Source of the DNA: a virus
IMG/VR virus record: IMGVR_UViG_3300046171_000162
Span: 62,001-126,000 of that record
Length of the DNA stretch: 64,000 nt
Reading direction: 5' to 3' (one strand)
Each line of letters begins with the position of its first letter. Position 1 is the stretch's first letter. Positions 7,160 through 17,300 of this stretch are shown piece by piece. Made by a program: the position numbers and the translations under genes. The notes under the pieces are model-generated. The model was not told the DNA's origin, ran no database searches, and was given only the letters and a program-made list of their open reading frames with translations.

Positions 7160-7315
7160 TACAAGACTAACTTTGCTTTCATGCAGTACCATAAATATAG
7201 CTTGACAGAGATCGAAAACATGATGCCTTGGGAGCGTGAAGTATACACATCCCTATTGATTAATCACATCAACGAGGAAAAGAAAAAACAAGAGGCATCT
7301 CGGAGTAGTTACTAG
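7124..7315 (+). CDS. gp51: gp51-like domain, expressed as -1 frameshift extension of gp26
   Basis: Open in the -1 frame from the slip site to TAG 7313-7315, 63 codons. The end of it, YHKYSLTEIENMMPWEREVY...LLINHINEE, is the pattern of cyanophage gp51 hub-assembly proteins. It is too short for ordinary ORF calling. The first in-frame ATG (7181) gives only 44 aa and the nearest GGAGG is 27 bases away, so independent initiation looks poor. Fusion to gp26 would parallel the G/GT tail-assembly chaperones of lambda, and like those genes it sits just before a tape-measure-like gene. Confidence 0.7.
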   Translation, partial: RIAVFHNSLEGYYKTNFAFMQYHKYSLTEIENMMPWEREVYTSLLINHINEEKKKQEASRSSY

Positions 7316-10300
7316 TGAATTTTAACATCGATCCACCATTTCATGTAATGGACCCCGACCAACCGTGGTATGGGAAGGGTCGTCCTGGTGGAACAGCACA
7401 CACTAGTAACACTTGGAAGGAATTACACTGGAAACTTACAGGTAAGACAAAACCTGGTGGTGGTAGTTATACATCAACAGTTAAACTGTCTGATGCTGAC
7501 GCTGATACTGTCATTGCAAACATGCAGAAAGATACCCGAGGGTATCCACAATTTAATGAGAGTGGTCTTGGGTTTACAGATTATTATGAGGCGCTAAAAG
7601 AATTCCAAACCTGGTTGGTTGATCAGTATTTAGAGCAACCATTTAGGGAACAAGTTGACAGAAAAATTGAAGAGGAAGCAACTAAAGCAAGAGTTGCTGA
7701 AATTCAAGAGAAGAAACTGCCTAAAGTAGAAGAGAAGCAAGAAAAGGCAGATGAAGTAGAAGAAAAGATAGACGATGAGGCGGAGGAGATAGTAAAGGAT
7801 GCAGAAGAGGAGGTAAAAGAGAACCTAGAACCTGCAGTAGAGGTAGTTGAGCAAGCAGTACAAGAAGTTGTTCAGCAAAGAGACCAGGAGCAACCAGATC
7901 TATCTGACATTGTAGATCTACTGCCACCTGGCATGCTAGAGGCAGTGAACAAGTCTCTGGGTAGTGACTATCAAAAACCAGAGAAGAAAAAGAGAGAAGC
8001 GACTGGTAATGTCACTAACAACAGGATTTTAAAAACAGTTGTTCAAAATCTTCAGAAAATTCAAGGACAACTTGATAGTATTGATAATGAACTGAAGAAA
8101 CAGAACCTGATGATTTCTGATGCGATGGCAACAACCATCAGCAATCTGAATAGTATTGAGACGACACATTCTGGACTGAACGATAAGTTTGATGCTATTC
8201 TTGGTGCATTTGAAGCACAGACAGCAGCAAAGAAAGCAGAAATAGATGAACGCCAGACTGCTGTTGACAAAGCAATGGCGGCGGGGCAGGAAGATGTAGC
8301 TAGCACCTTTGGCACCAAGAAAGATGATGGTCCTCCCAAAGGCGGAGGAGGTGGTGGCGGCGGTGGATTAAGCAACTACCTAAAGAGGTTTGCTAAATTC
8401 TTGTGGAAAAGGTTTGCACCTAAATGGTTGAGGTCACGTCTTCGTCTCTTGAGGATGAAGTTTGCGCCAAGCAATCTAAAACGTAGAGCAGGTAACTTTT
8501 TAAATAGACAGAAGGCTAGAGCAGGTAACTTCTTAAACAGTCAGAAGGATAGAGCTGGCAACTTTTTAAACAAGCAGAAGGAAAACCTTGGTGGTGTTGT
8601 AGCTAGAAATAAAGAGCGTGTTGGTGGATTCATATCCAGAAATAAGGAGAGAGCAGGCAATCTCCTTAACAAGGGGAAAACTAACCTAACAAAATTTGGT
8701 GATGATGCTATCAAAGGTGTCCAGAGGGCTGCTAGTGGCGTGATGAGATTCGGTCAGAGATTTGGTGATGATGCTATACGATATGGTAAAAGAGGACTTG
8801 CTTTTGTAAAAAATTCTCCTGTTGCTAAAAGAATAGCAATAGCAACGACAAAGTTTGGTGGAAGGATGGTTCCTGTTGCTGGATCTGCTGTCAGTGCTGC
8901 TGATGCTGTTGATAGAGCAAACAGGGGTGACGCTGTAGGAGCATGGCTTGCTGCTGCTGGTGGTACTGCTGGTGTAGTTACTGCAGTGACTGCTCCTGCT
9001 GCAGTTAGTGGTGTTGGTGCTGTTGTTCCAGCGGTTGCTGAAGCAGTATCTATTGCTGCTGATACTGGACTATTGATGTATGATATTTTCAATGCTATTG
9101 CTGGCAGAGAATTCACCGCTGAAGATCAGAAGATGGTGGATGGTGTTCAGCAGAAAGAAGTTGGTGGTCTTACTAAAGCGGGACCTGCTGTGCTTCATGG
9201 AACTGAAGCAATTATTCCTGATGATTATACTAGCAAACTATTGTCTCCGATTGGTGGTGCATTAGTTGCAGCATCCAAAAACTTTTTGGGAGAGGTGGGA
9301 CCAATGGCACAGTCAGTTGCTCCTATGTTCACTCAAGTTGCTTCTAAATTGACAGAAGAATTTGATGTACCAAAATCATTAGCTCGTCCAAACATTGGAG
9401 GTTCGATGGAACCTATTGCTAATGCAATTAACAACGTAGGTGATACTAATGAAGAGGATGCAATGTTGGGTGGCATGGGTCTGAATGTTGCAGAGCAAGA
9501 GGATTTGAAGAGAGAACCTTCGACAACAGGTGGACCTCTTGGAATGATAAGTGGTCTCTGGAATAATATTAACAATCTCTTTGGTGGTAGAGGAAATTAT
9601 GATGGTGATGGTTCTGCACTTCCAAGTGAGTTTTCTGATTTAGAATTTGGTAACACCGATGATTTGCGCTTCGGTTTGACTGGTTCTACTGCCATGCAAG
9701 TTGGTGGGTGGTCGCATGCACACTTCGAGAACCAAGATAAGAGTCAGTCTGGTCTGATTAAAGACACCGTACCTGTCGTTAAGAAGATGGTCTCTATGGG
9801 TATGAAACCAGAGACATCCGATGCAAGACCATTCACCAAAGACATGACTGACAAAGAGATAGCTGAATTGATTAGACATGGTGCTAACAGACACAACCAC
9901 TCTGGTCCTAAACCATATGCAGTTGACATTAACATGCCAGGGTTTCCAAAAGTTCCTGTGCAGTTGGATGATGTAAGAAATACTCCTGGCAAAGGTGAAG
10001 GCATCAATGCGCTAATCAAGGGCACGAACACTGCTATCTTCCACTTAAGTTATAAAGGTAATGGATATAAAGATGGCGGAGATGTTGGACTAGAAGGACA
10101 AGAACAAATTGTTGTGGGTGAAGAGGGTCCTGAAAAAGTTATGAAGAACCTGGTGTATTCCTTCCAACCAGTGTCAGAAATGCTTGACGCATACAATGCT
10201 TCTGATACAAACAAGGATTTGATTGAGGCTACTAAAAGATTTGCTCCTGAAATTCTTGAGTATGATGAGGAGGGAGAAGGTATGTCTACCATCTTGATCA

Positions 10301-10425
10301 TGCAGGCACCACCGAAGGAACCAGAGTTACATCATTCAGCGTCTGTGAGCACTACTGCTCCTCCCTCTCCACACAGGGGTCTTCGCTTCGGCAAGGCACT
10401 ACAGAACATTGCTCTGTACTCATAA
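7315..10425 (+). CDS. Tape-measure-like baseplate hub protein
   Basis: 1036 aa, GTG start overlapping the gp51 stop. Order of parts: a small N-terminal domain; a Glu/Lys-rich coiled coil (about 125-180); a further helical region (230-310); a run of nine glycines (about 345); basic RAGNFLN-type repeats (about 390-450); an Ala/Val-rich hydrophobic stretch (about 515-595); then GPAVLHGTEAIIP and, near the end, GEEGPEKV, motifs common in tape-measure proteins. HAHFE (about 800) and HNHSG...AVDI (about 860) look faintly like M23 peptidase motifs but in the wrong order. T4 has gp29 in this role; no clear sequence match to it is visible. Follows the predicted gp26-51 chaperone. Confidence 0.6.
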   Translation: MNFNIDPPFHVMDPDQPWYGKGRPGGTAHTSNTWKELHWKLTGKTKPGGGSYTSTVKLSDADADTVIANMQKDTRGYPQFNESGLGFTDYYEALKEFQTWLVDQYLEQPFREQVDRKIEEEATKARVAEIQEKKLPKVEEKQEKADEVEEKIDDEAEEIVKDAEEEVKENLEPAVEVVEQAVQEVVQQRDQEQPDLSDIVDLLPPGMLEAVNKSLGSDYQKPEKKKREATGNVTNNRILKTVVQNLQKIQGQLDSIDNELKKQNLMISDAMATTISNLNSIETTHSGLNDKFDAILGAFEAQTAAKKAEIDERQTAVDKAMAAGQEDVASTFGTKKDDGPPKGGGGGGGGGLSNYLKRFAKFLWKRFAPKWLRSRLRLLRMKFAPSNLKRRAGNFLNRQKARAGNFLNSQKDRAGNFLNKQKENLGGVVARNKERVGGFISRNKERAGNLLNKGKTNLTKFGDDAIKGVQRAASGVMRFGQRFGDDAIRYGKRGLAFVKNSPVAKRIAIATTKFGGRMVPVAGSAVSAADAVDRANRGDAVGAWLAAAGGTAGVVTAVTAPAAVSGVGAVVPAVAEAVSIAADTGLLMYDIFNAIAGREFTAEDQKMVDGVQQKEVGGLTKAGPAVLHGTEAIIPDDYTSKLLSPIGGALVAASKNFLGEVGPMAQSVAPMFTQVASKLTEEFDVPKSLARPNIGGSMEPIANAINNVGDTNEEDAMLGGMGLNVAEQEDLKREPSTTGGPLGMISGLWNNINNLFGGRGNYDGDGSALPSEFSDLEFGNTDDLRFGLTGSTAMQVGGWSHAHFENQDKSQSGLIKDTVPVVKKMVSMGMKPETSDARPFTKDMTDKEIAELIRHGANRHNHSGPKPYAVDINMPGFPKVPVQLDDVRNTPGKGEGINALIKGTNTAIFHLSYKGNGYKDGGDVGLEGQEQIVVGEEGPEKVMKNLVYSFQPVSEMLDAYNASDTNKDLIEATKRFAPEILEYDEEGEGMSTILIMQAPPKEPELHHSASVSTTAPPSPHRGLRFGKALQNIALYS

Positions 10426-10428
10426 ATA
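10421..10428 (+). promoter_or_regulatory. Late promoter for the 839-aa gene
   Basis: CATAAATA overlapping the stop codon of the upstream gene, 18 bases before the next ATG, which has an AGGGGGG ribosome-binding site in between. The distance leaves a very short leader. Confidence 0.5.
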
Positions 10429-10446
10429 TCAGGGGGGCAGTAACTA

Positions 10447-12966
10447 ATGGCAGCATTTACAGAGGGATTCTCTAGCACAGTTGACTACGATAAAGGTCCA
10501 GGGCACATGGGTGCTGCGATCTCTAAAGTTCTTGCTGCCAGAAAATTTGCTAGACAAGAGAGAGAAGTAGCAGAAGAGAAGGCAAAGAAAGCAGGATATG
10601 ATAGTCTAGAAGAGTTAGGTGTAGAGAAAGGATACTTTTTTAAGTCAGCACTGAAGAGTAAGTTCGGTGGGTCTTACATCACTGGTAAGAAGCAGGACAT
10701 TAAGCAGGCAGTTGATCGTGTCAAACTGCTAAAGAATCCAAAGGCACAGTTCTGGAACTTTGTAGATAACAGAGACGCTGACGGCAAGGCAGTAAAAACA
10801 AAGAATGCCACACAGAGATTTCGTGAACAGTTTGATAACTATAATTTTGTTAGTGCCAAGAGACCACCAGAAGATGTAGAACCACAGGAAGAAAAGGTTC
10901 CCAACACTGGTGAAGAAACTGCAGAGGCAGCATCAGGTTCCAAGCAGAGAGTTAGTAGAGAGGATATTCTTTCTGCTGTAAACAAGATTGCTGCGTCACT
11001 AGAGAAGACGGCACAGTCTATCAACAACAATGTAAAAGAAACTAAAGACGTTGCTACTGGTGTACAAGCAATCAAGACTGATGTTGTTAATCAGTTAAGT
11101 CAAAGAACAGATAGCATTGAAGACAAGTTAAACAAAATTGCTGATGCTATCAATGAGCAAACTGCTCTGGCAAAATCAGAGACTGATAAGAAGCAAGGCG
11201 CTGCTGATATTAATCGTGCGGACGACAAACTAAAAGTATCAGACACTTTCTCGGCTGATGATCTCACAACAAAAGGGGATGAGTCTTTAGACGATCAGTT
11301 TGAGGGACTTGGTGAGGACATGAGTGTTGATACTCCTCAATACGGTGAGGATCCTGAAGAAGATGATGTTCCACGCGCAGAAACTGGTGGTATTATCTCT
11401 GGTCCTGACAGTGGTTACCTTGCAGAGTTGCATGGTGATGAGATGGTCATCCCACTTGACAATAACTACACTCAAGGTGAAGCAAGTGCGATGGATGGTA
11501 AGGTGAGACCTGTTCCTCAAGAAGCACCACCCCAACCTCAATCACCTGTTGTCAACAACAATTACAATATTTCTACTCCACAGTATGAACAAGGAACTGA
11601 AAAACCACAGTCATCTCTTGGAGGTAAGGTTGGATTTACACCGATGCAGTTACCTTCGCTAGGTGGTGGAGAGACTGATCGCCAGGTGCAACTACTACAG
11701 GATGCAATGAAGTTAGTCTTCATGGTTCCAGGTGGTGCAGCACTTGCAGCTACTACACAATTAGCAGGTTCTGTTGATAATGCAGAAGCATCTTCTCAAA
11801 TTGCTCAAGTTGCTAGACCTCTTGCTCAAGCGTTCGGTCTCCCATCAACACTGGTAACAAAGGCGAAGGGTGGAAAGGTAACTAGTGAAGGACGTGGTGG
11901 CGGTGGTGCTGATGGTTCTAATGAAAAGAAAGGAGTCTTTGCTAGTCTTGGAAATGCTTTAAAGAACTTGTTTGGTGGTGGCAATAGATCTAGATCAGGA
12001 TCACCTAACTCTGGTCCTGCTTCTAATGCACCTGCTACTGGGAACCCAATGGCATCAAATGAAGAGCAGCAGGAGTATGCTGGTGAGATCTATGAGATGG
12101 CGAAGGCTGCTGGTGCAAAGCACCCTGAAGTTGCTGCTGCTATCTCTGCAATGGAGACAGGGTGGGGTAAGAGTGAGCGTGGAAACAATCCATTCAATAT
12201 GAGGAATACAGACGGAACTTTCATGCAGTTTGAAACGAGAGAGGATGCCGTCAAAGAGTTCGTCAGACTATGGGACAAGAACCATAGTGGTTACATGAAC
12301 TTGGAAGCATTTGAAGATCCTAATGAAGCGTTCGCTGCTATTGTGAATGCATATGCACCAGCATCTGATGGTAATGATCCAGAAAATTACAAGCAATTTG
12401 TTGCTGACTTCATTGCGGGTCGGGTGTGGGAGAAGAAACCACCTAGACAACCAGATGATCCGCCAGTTGTACCAGATACTCCGTCCGATGATAAAATTAC
12501 TGCTGATGATTTGAGACCTTCCTTGGGAAGAATTGATAAAATTGGAACTAATAAAGGAACGAGAGAACGTGTTAGAGTTCCTGGTATCGGAACTTTCGTG
12601 AGTGGTAGAGATGGTATTGGTAGAGCAGTAGATAAATATTTTGATCCAAATGGTAATCCGATTACTTTTGAGGAATTTACTAATAAAATAAGAGAAACTG
12701 TAGGACCAGGACCGAAACCAAAGGCAACATTATCTCCAACTCCACCAGAAAAGACATCATCATTACAACCAGTGAGTCGTGAGATTGCTTCCTTACAGGG
12801 ACCGTCTGCTTCCGAGAGGGGACAGACAATCGCAATGATAAATAACCCAGCGAGTCCCAGAAAGACTGCGGCTACGGGTGCTCAACCTACTAGTGAGGGC
12901 ACCATAGACGAGGGTCGTGACCATAGTTTACATTCATATTATAATCTCAACAGTGTGGTGGGTTAA
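10447..12966 (+). CDS. Tape-measure-like hub protein with glucosaminidase (tail lysozyme) domain
   Basis: 839 aa. The first half is helical and charged, with a coiled coil around 170-250. ISGPDSGYLAELHGDEMVIPL (about 315-335) is another tape-measure-type motif. From about 535 to 660 there is a FlgJ/Bax-type glucosaminidase domain: AAISAMETGWGKS with the catalytic Glu near residue 570, NNPFNMR, and YAPASDGNDPENY. It should cut host peptidoglycan during DNA injection, the job done in T4 by the lysozyme domain of gp5. The remainder is low-complexity and Pro-rich. It is followed directly by the gp27-like hub gene. Confidence 0.8.
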   Translation: MAAFTEGFSSTVDYDKGPGHMGAAISKVLAARKFARQEREVAEEKAKKAGYDSLEELGVEKGYFFKSALKSKFGGSYITGKKQDIKQAVDRVKLLKNPKAQFWNFVDNRDADGKAVKTKNATQRFREQFDNYNFVSAKRPPEDVEPQEEKVPNTGEETAEAASGSKQRVSREDILSAVNKIAASLEKTAQSINNNVKETKDVATGVQAIKTDVVNQLSQRTDSIEDKLNKIADAINEQTALAKSETDKKQGAADINRADDKLKVSDTFSADDLTTKGDESLDDQFEGLGEDMSVDTPQYGEDPEEDDVPRAETGGIISGPDSGYLAELHGDEMVIPLDNNYTQGEASAMDGKVRPVPQEAPPQPQSPVVNNNYNISTPQYEQGTEKPQSSLGGKVGFTPMQLPSLGGGETDRQVQLLQDAMKLVFMVPGGAALAATTQLAGSVDNAEASSQIAQVARPLAQAFGLPSTLVTKAKGGKVTSEGRGGGGADGSNEKKGVFASLGNALKNLFGGGNRSRSGSPNSGPASNAPATGNPMASNEEQQEYAGEIYEMAKAAGAKHPEVAAAISAMETGWGKSERGNNPFNMRNTDGTFMQFETREDAVKEFVRLWDKNHSGYMNLEAFEDPNEAFAAIVNAYAPASDGNDPENYKQFVADFIAGRVWEKKPPRQPDDPPVVPDTPSDDKITADDLRPSLGRIDKIGTNKGTRERVRVPGIGTFVSGRDGIGRAVDKYFDPNGNPITFEEFTNKIRETVGPGPKPKATLSPTPPEKTSSLQPVSREIASLQGPSASERGQTIAMINNPASPRKTAATGAQPTSEGTIDEGRDHSLHSYYNLNSVVG

Positions 12967-14348
12967 TGGCAGAACAAGAGTTACCATATGCATCTAGTCT
13001 TATACTAGAAGAAATTGAAATCGTTGATCTTGAAGGGGAATCAAAACCTATTGGTAACCTTGTTACTAGGTTTGATTACTTTGAAGACATCGATTTACCT
13101 ACAATTCATGGCACCCTAGACATCGTAGACACTGGTGTGAACTTGATTTCTTCACTACCTATTCAGGGGTATGAAGATGTCAACATGAAGTTTAGATATG
13201 GCGCTGGCGGTGATGATGTTGTTGAGTATTCATTCAAGGTCTATAAAGTTTACAACAGGTTTAGTTCGGAGAGATTTCAGAGGTATTCTCTTGGACTCAT
13301 CTCTAGAGAAGCACTGCTGAATGAAACAGAAAAGGTTCCTCTAACCCTGGCAGGAAAACCAGATGCATTAGTTAGAACTCTGTTAACTGAAGGTCTGTCT
13401 TCTACTAAAACATATCGAGGAGATCCTACTCTATTCAAAGTGAGGATGCTTCCAGGTAAAAAGACTCCCTTCTCTATCATCAATTCACTGCGAAGTAAAG
13501 CAGTCAATGAAGGTCTCTCTGTTGGTGGTTCATCTTCTTCTGTTGGTGGTTCATTACAAAAATCATCAGGCACTGCTGGATATTATTTCTATGAAAACCG
13601 TGAGGGATATAATTTCAGGTCGATTGATCTTCTGAATGATGTGGAGAAGAATCCTCCTGTCGATACATTTACTCTAGAACCTGCTCAATTGAACGAGCAA
13701 AATTCTACCAACAAAATTCTAGACGTTGACTTTCAAAATGAGATTGACATCCTTGCGAAGTTAAGAGCGGGTGCTTACTCTAATGTCATCTGCTTCTATA
13801 ACTTTAGCACTGGTGCTTATGAAGAGTATGCATACAATCTAGCTGATAACTTTGATGACATGAAGCACTTGGGATCACAGTCTGGTCTTGCTAAAGGTCA
13901 ATCAGAACTTGCAAAGAGTCCAAGTAGAGTCATGTCGGTGCTATTGGATCATGAGACATGGTTTGATGGTAAGGAGGTTGCCTCTCCAGAAGACAAGGAT
14001 GGTGGCAAGAAAGACACTGCCGAGTTCCCTGACTGGCAGAAGAATTATATTGCACAGAACATTTCTAGACTAGAGTCACAGAACAATCAACAACTGAAGA
14101 TTAAACTACCTGTTAGATTGGACCTAAAGATCGGTGATACCATTGAGGTTCTAGTTCCTAACTATGTCCCTACTAATGAGAAATCAAAGAAAGGTGAAGA
14201 CATACACGACAAAGAACACAGTGGTGTATATCTCGTTGCAAAGTTGAACCACGCACTAGATACTAAAGGTGCTAAAGGTAACACCTATGTGACACTAGTC
14301 AGAGACTCTTACGGTATGCCTGACGAGACTTCCGAAGTTACAACCTAA
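12966..14348 (+). CDS. Baseplate hub protein, gp27-like
   Basis: 460 aa. The N-terminus (LILEEIEIVDLEGESKPIG...FDYFEDIDLPTIHGTLDIVDT) and the later SIINSLRSKAV and QQLKIKLPVRLDLKIGDTIEVLVPNY segments fit the gp27/VgrG-type hub fold with its paired tube-like domains. It begins one base into the stop of the lysozyme gene and precedes the OB-fold (gp5-like) gene, the order expected for a hub followed by its spike. T4 gp27 forms the trimeric ring joining tube and spike. Confidence 0.7.
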   Translation: MAEQELPYASSLILEEIEIVDLEGESKPIGNLVTRFDYFEDIDLPTIHGTLDIVDTGVNLISSLPIQGYEDVNMKFRYGAGGDDVVEYSFKVYKVYNRFSSERFQRYSLGLISREALLNETEKVPLTLAGKPDALVRTLLTEGLSSTKTYRGDPTLFKVRMLPGKKTPFSIINSLRSKAVNEGLSVGGSSSSVGGSLQKSSGTAGYYFYENREGYNFRSIDLLNDVEKNPPVDTFTLEPAQLNEQNSTNKILDVDFQNEIDILAKLRAGAYSNVICFYNFSTGAYEEYAYNLADNFDDMKHLGSQSGLAKGQSELAKSPSRVMSVLLDHETWFDGKEVASPEDKDGGKKDTAEFPDWQKNYIAQNISRLESQNNQQLKIKLPVRLDLKIGDTIEVLVPNYVPTNEKSKKGEDIHDKEHSGVYLVAKLNHALDTKGAKGNTYVTLVRDSYGMPDETSEVTT

Positions 14349-14357
14349 ATAAAAATA
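14345..14357 (+). promoter_or_regulatory. Late promoter for the gp5-like gene
   Basis: CTAAATAAAAATA immediately after the gp27-like coding region, 12 bases before the ATG at 14370. Confidence 0.5.
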
Positions 14358-14369
14358 AACCTCATTGGT

Positions 14370-17300
14370 ATGGATCCAGTATTATCATCACTGCTTGCTA
14401 CTAATCAAATTGGTTCCGATGGTTTCAACTGGTGGATTGGACAGGTTGAGACAGGTAGAGAGTCGGATCCTAAAGGATCTAGTAGATATCGTGTGCGTAT
14501 TGTTGGTGTCCACTTAAGAGAAGGACAAGCAACACCAACTGAAGAATTGCCATGGGCAAACGTAGTCATGCCTGTGACTACACCATTCAGTGATGGTGGT
14601 GTGACTGGTGCTACAGCAGAACTGCGAGCAGGTAACTGGGTCATTGGTTTCTTCCTTGACAATGACAGGCAGAAACCTATCATCATGGGATCGGTTGGAC
14701 ACACTGCTGGTGCTACTGTCGTCAAGAATACTGACCCTGCTGGTGGTAGTGATGGTCCTAGAAACTTTACTACCCATACAGATGCTGATAGTACCCCACA
14801 GCAAAATCGCTCTCAAGATAGAGCAAATGGTACTGATCCTGACACAGGTGCTAACGTAGATGGTGGACAACCTGACGCTGCTCGTTCTAACCTAGAGAAG
14901 GGTGCTCCTGCTATCATTGCTGCGCTTCGTGCAAAGCATAGTGAGACTAACCCTACTGGTTCACAGAACTGTATCACTATTGCTAACCCAAAGTGTGGTA
15001 ACGAGAGTAATCTTGACAAAGGAATCACCAATATCATTGGCGATCTGTTAGCAGCAAACCAAGCATCTGGTGGACAGATTGGTAGCTTCTATGTCAGTAA
15101 GATCAATGGATTCATCTATGATAAGGTATCGATTGCAAGACACCACATCAGTCGAATCAATAGACTCGTAAGTAGTTTTATGGGTCGTGTTCAGTCGGAA
15201 ATTATTACGACTTTACGAGAGGGTGTTGAGAAACTTGTCTTGACAGTTCTTGGACTGAATATACCCGAGGAAGCAGAAAGAAAGATCCCTAAAGATCCAA
15301 AGCAAGACCACAGACCAGAGAGAAAGAAGGGTAACTTCCTCAAGACTGTAAAGAAAATCCTTGATCAGATTCTGAAGGCACTTGGTTGTGCTATTGAAGA
15401 TCTGATTGAAAAGTTGGTAAGTTTCCTGACAGACTTGCTGTTCAATTTTATCATGGATGTTTTCTCTCCAGCAGCATGTGCAGTCATCAATTTAGTTGAT
15501 GGTATTATCAATAAGATTCTAGAACTTATCGAGGGTCTGATAAGTAGTATCCTTGGACCGTTGCAAAGTATATTAGGAATACTAGCGGCACCGTTGGACA
15601 TGATCGGCGGTGCTCTCAATAAGGTCATGTCATTCCTGGGTATCTCTTGTAGTGGACCCGATAGCAACTGTTCTAAAGAGACTGTCAAGTGTAATGACTG
15701 TGGTACTGATGAAGACAGTGACGACTGGTTGGATAACCTTCTCCAAGACCTAGAAGAGGGTGACACTGGAGAAAGATTCTCTTGTGAAGAGAGTCAAGAC
15801 TATCCAGATCCTAAACCTACTAGAGTTATTTTTATCGGTGGAGTTCCTTCCAATCAACCAGATCCAAACGATCCAGACGATCCGAGAGAACCACCTGGCA
15901 ATGAGGGTAGTGGACCTGATACACCACCAGGATTCTTCCCAGAAGATCCAGTTGCAGAAATTTTAGGATGTAGAGTTCCAGAAGCTGAAAACTATAATCC
16001 TGAAGCAACTGTTGATGATGGTTCTTGTAGGTTTGCTTACGAAGATTACGTACCAATCGATCCAGATGAATTCCCAGATGATCCTGATGATGATGGCGAT
16101 GGTGATCCCCCACTTCCTATTGACTACGATGGCACGAAACGTTATAGTGTCGTAGGAAAACCACAGTTAGTGGGTGGTGGTGATGAGATTCTATTCACTA
16201 TCAACACAACTAATGTTGCTGATGGATCTACCTTAAGTTATGCTTTAGTTGGTGACATCGTTGAGGAATACATTGATGATTCGTCAAGAAGTATCGATGA
16301 TGTTGATCTACTAAAGGGAACCTTTAAAGTCACTCAATATGATACTTTTGAGGATCAATTTGTAGATGAGAACGATGAACTACAGGACATCGCTGTTCCT
16401 CTGTGTAGAGCAGAAGTCAAGGTGAAGTTGATGCCAGACATCGAGATGGAAGTGGATCAGGACTTTATATTCCAACTCAATGATGAGGAGGGTAATGATA
16501 CTGGTGCTGTCGCACCTATCACGATCCTTGCAGACTTCAATGTTATTCTGCCTGATCCTTTCGATGATCCTCCATATGATCCGACAACTGATGTAAGTAT
16601 CAGTGTTAGAACGGACAAGCAGATCTACAAAGAGGGAGAAGATATTGTATTCACTATTGAGAGTGAGGGTTACACCGAAGGAAGACAATTCCAATACATC
16701 ATCTATGGTGATGTGTCTGCCGAAGATTTTATTGGCGACACACTACAAGGTACATTCAAACTGAAGGAAGACACAGCTAAAGTTACCATCGGTATTAAAG
16801 ATGATGGTATCATTGAAGATGATGAAGTGTTCTACTTCAAGATCGTTGACACTGCTGCTTCATGTAGTGCTACTATCGAACGTGCTGAAAGATTTATTCG
16901 TGATGATGATGGTGATGATGATCCTACTGGCGAGAAAGATCCAGGTGATCACAAGAAACCAGAGTCTGATGATCCTATCACTGGTGATGATGGATCAATC
17001 ATTAGTGTTCCAATCAAGGAGACTGGTGATGCATATGCAGAGGCACCCCGAGTAATCTTCTCTGGAGAGGGTTTTGGTGCTACAGGTATCGCTCTACTAG
17101 ATGACAAAGGATTTGTTAGTGAGATTAGAGTCACTAGAGGAGGACTAGGTTACAAGCGTAATTTACCTGAAGACTCTGACTTGAGATGTATCATTGACTC
17201 CTTCACTATGATTGCACCTGGTATTAAATATACTTCTGCTCCTGATGTGTTCATCAACGGACTGCGTGGCGGTGCTATTGCTGAAATTGATGATCGAGGA

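Noticed and set aside
8061-9116. Antisense frames opposite the 1,036-aa gene (Pro- and Ala-rich)
   Set aside because: They mirror the polyglycine and Ala/Val-rich stretches of the real gene and have no ribosome-binding sites.
9700-10070. M23 peptidase domain in the 1,036-aa protein
   Set aside because: HAHFE and HNHSG...AVDI resemble M23 motifs but their order is reversed and spacing is wrong; kept only as a remark.
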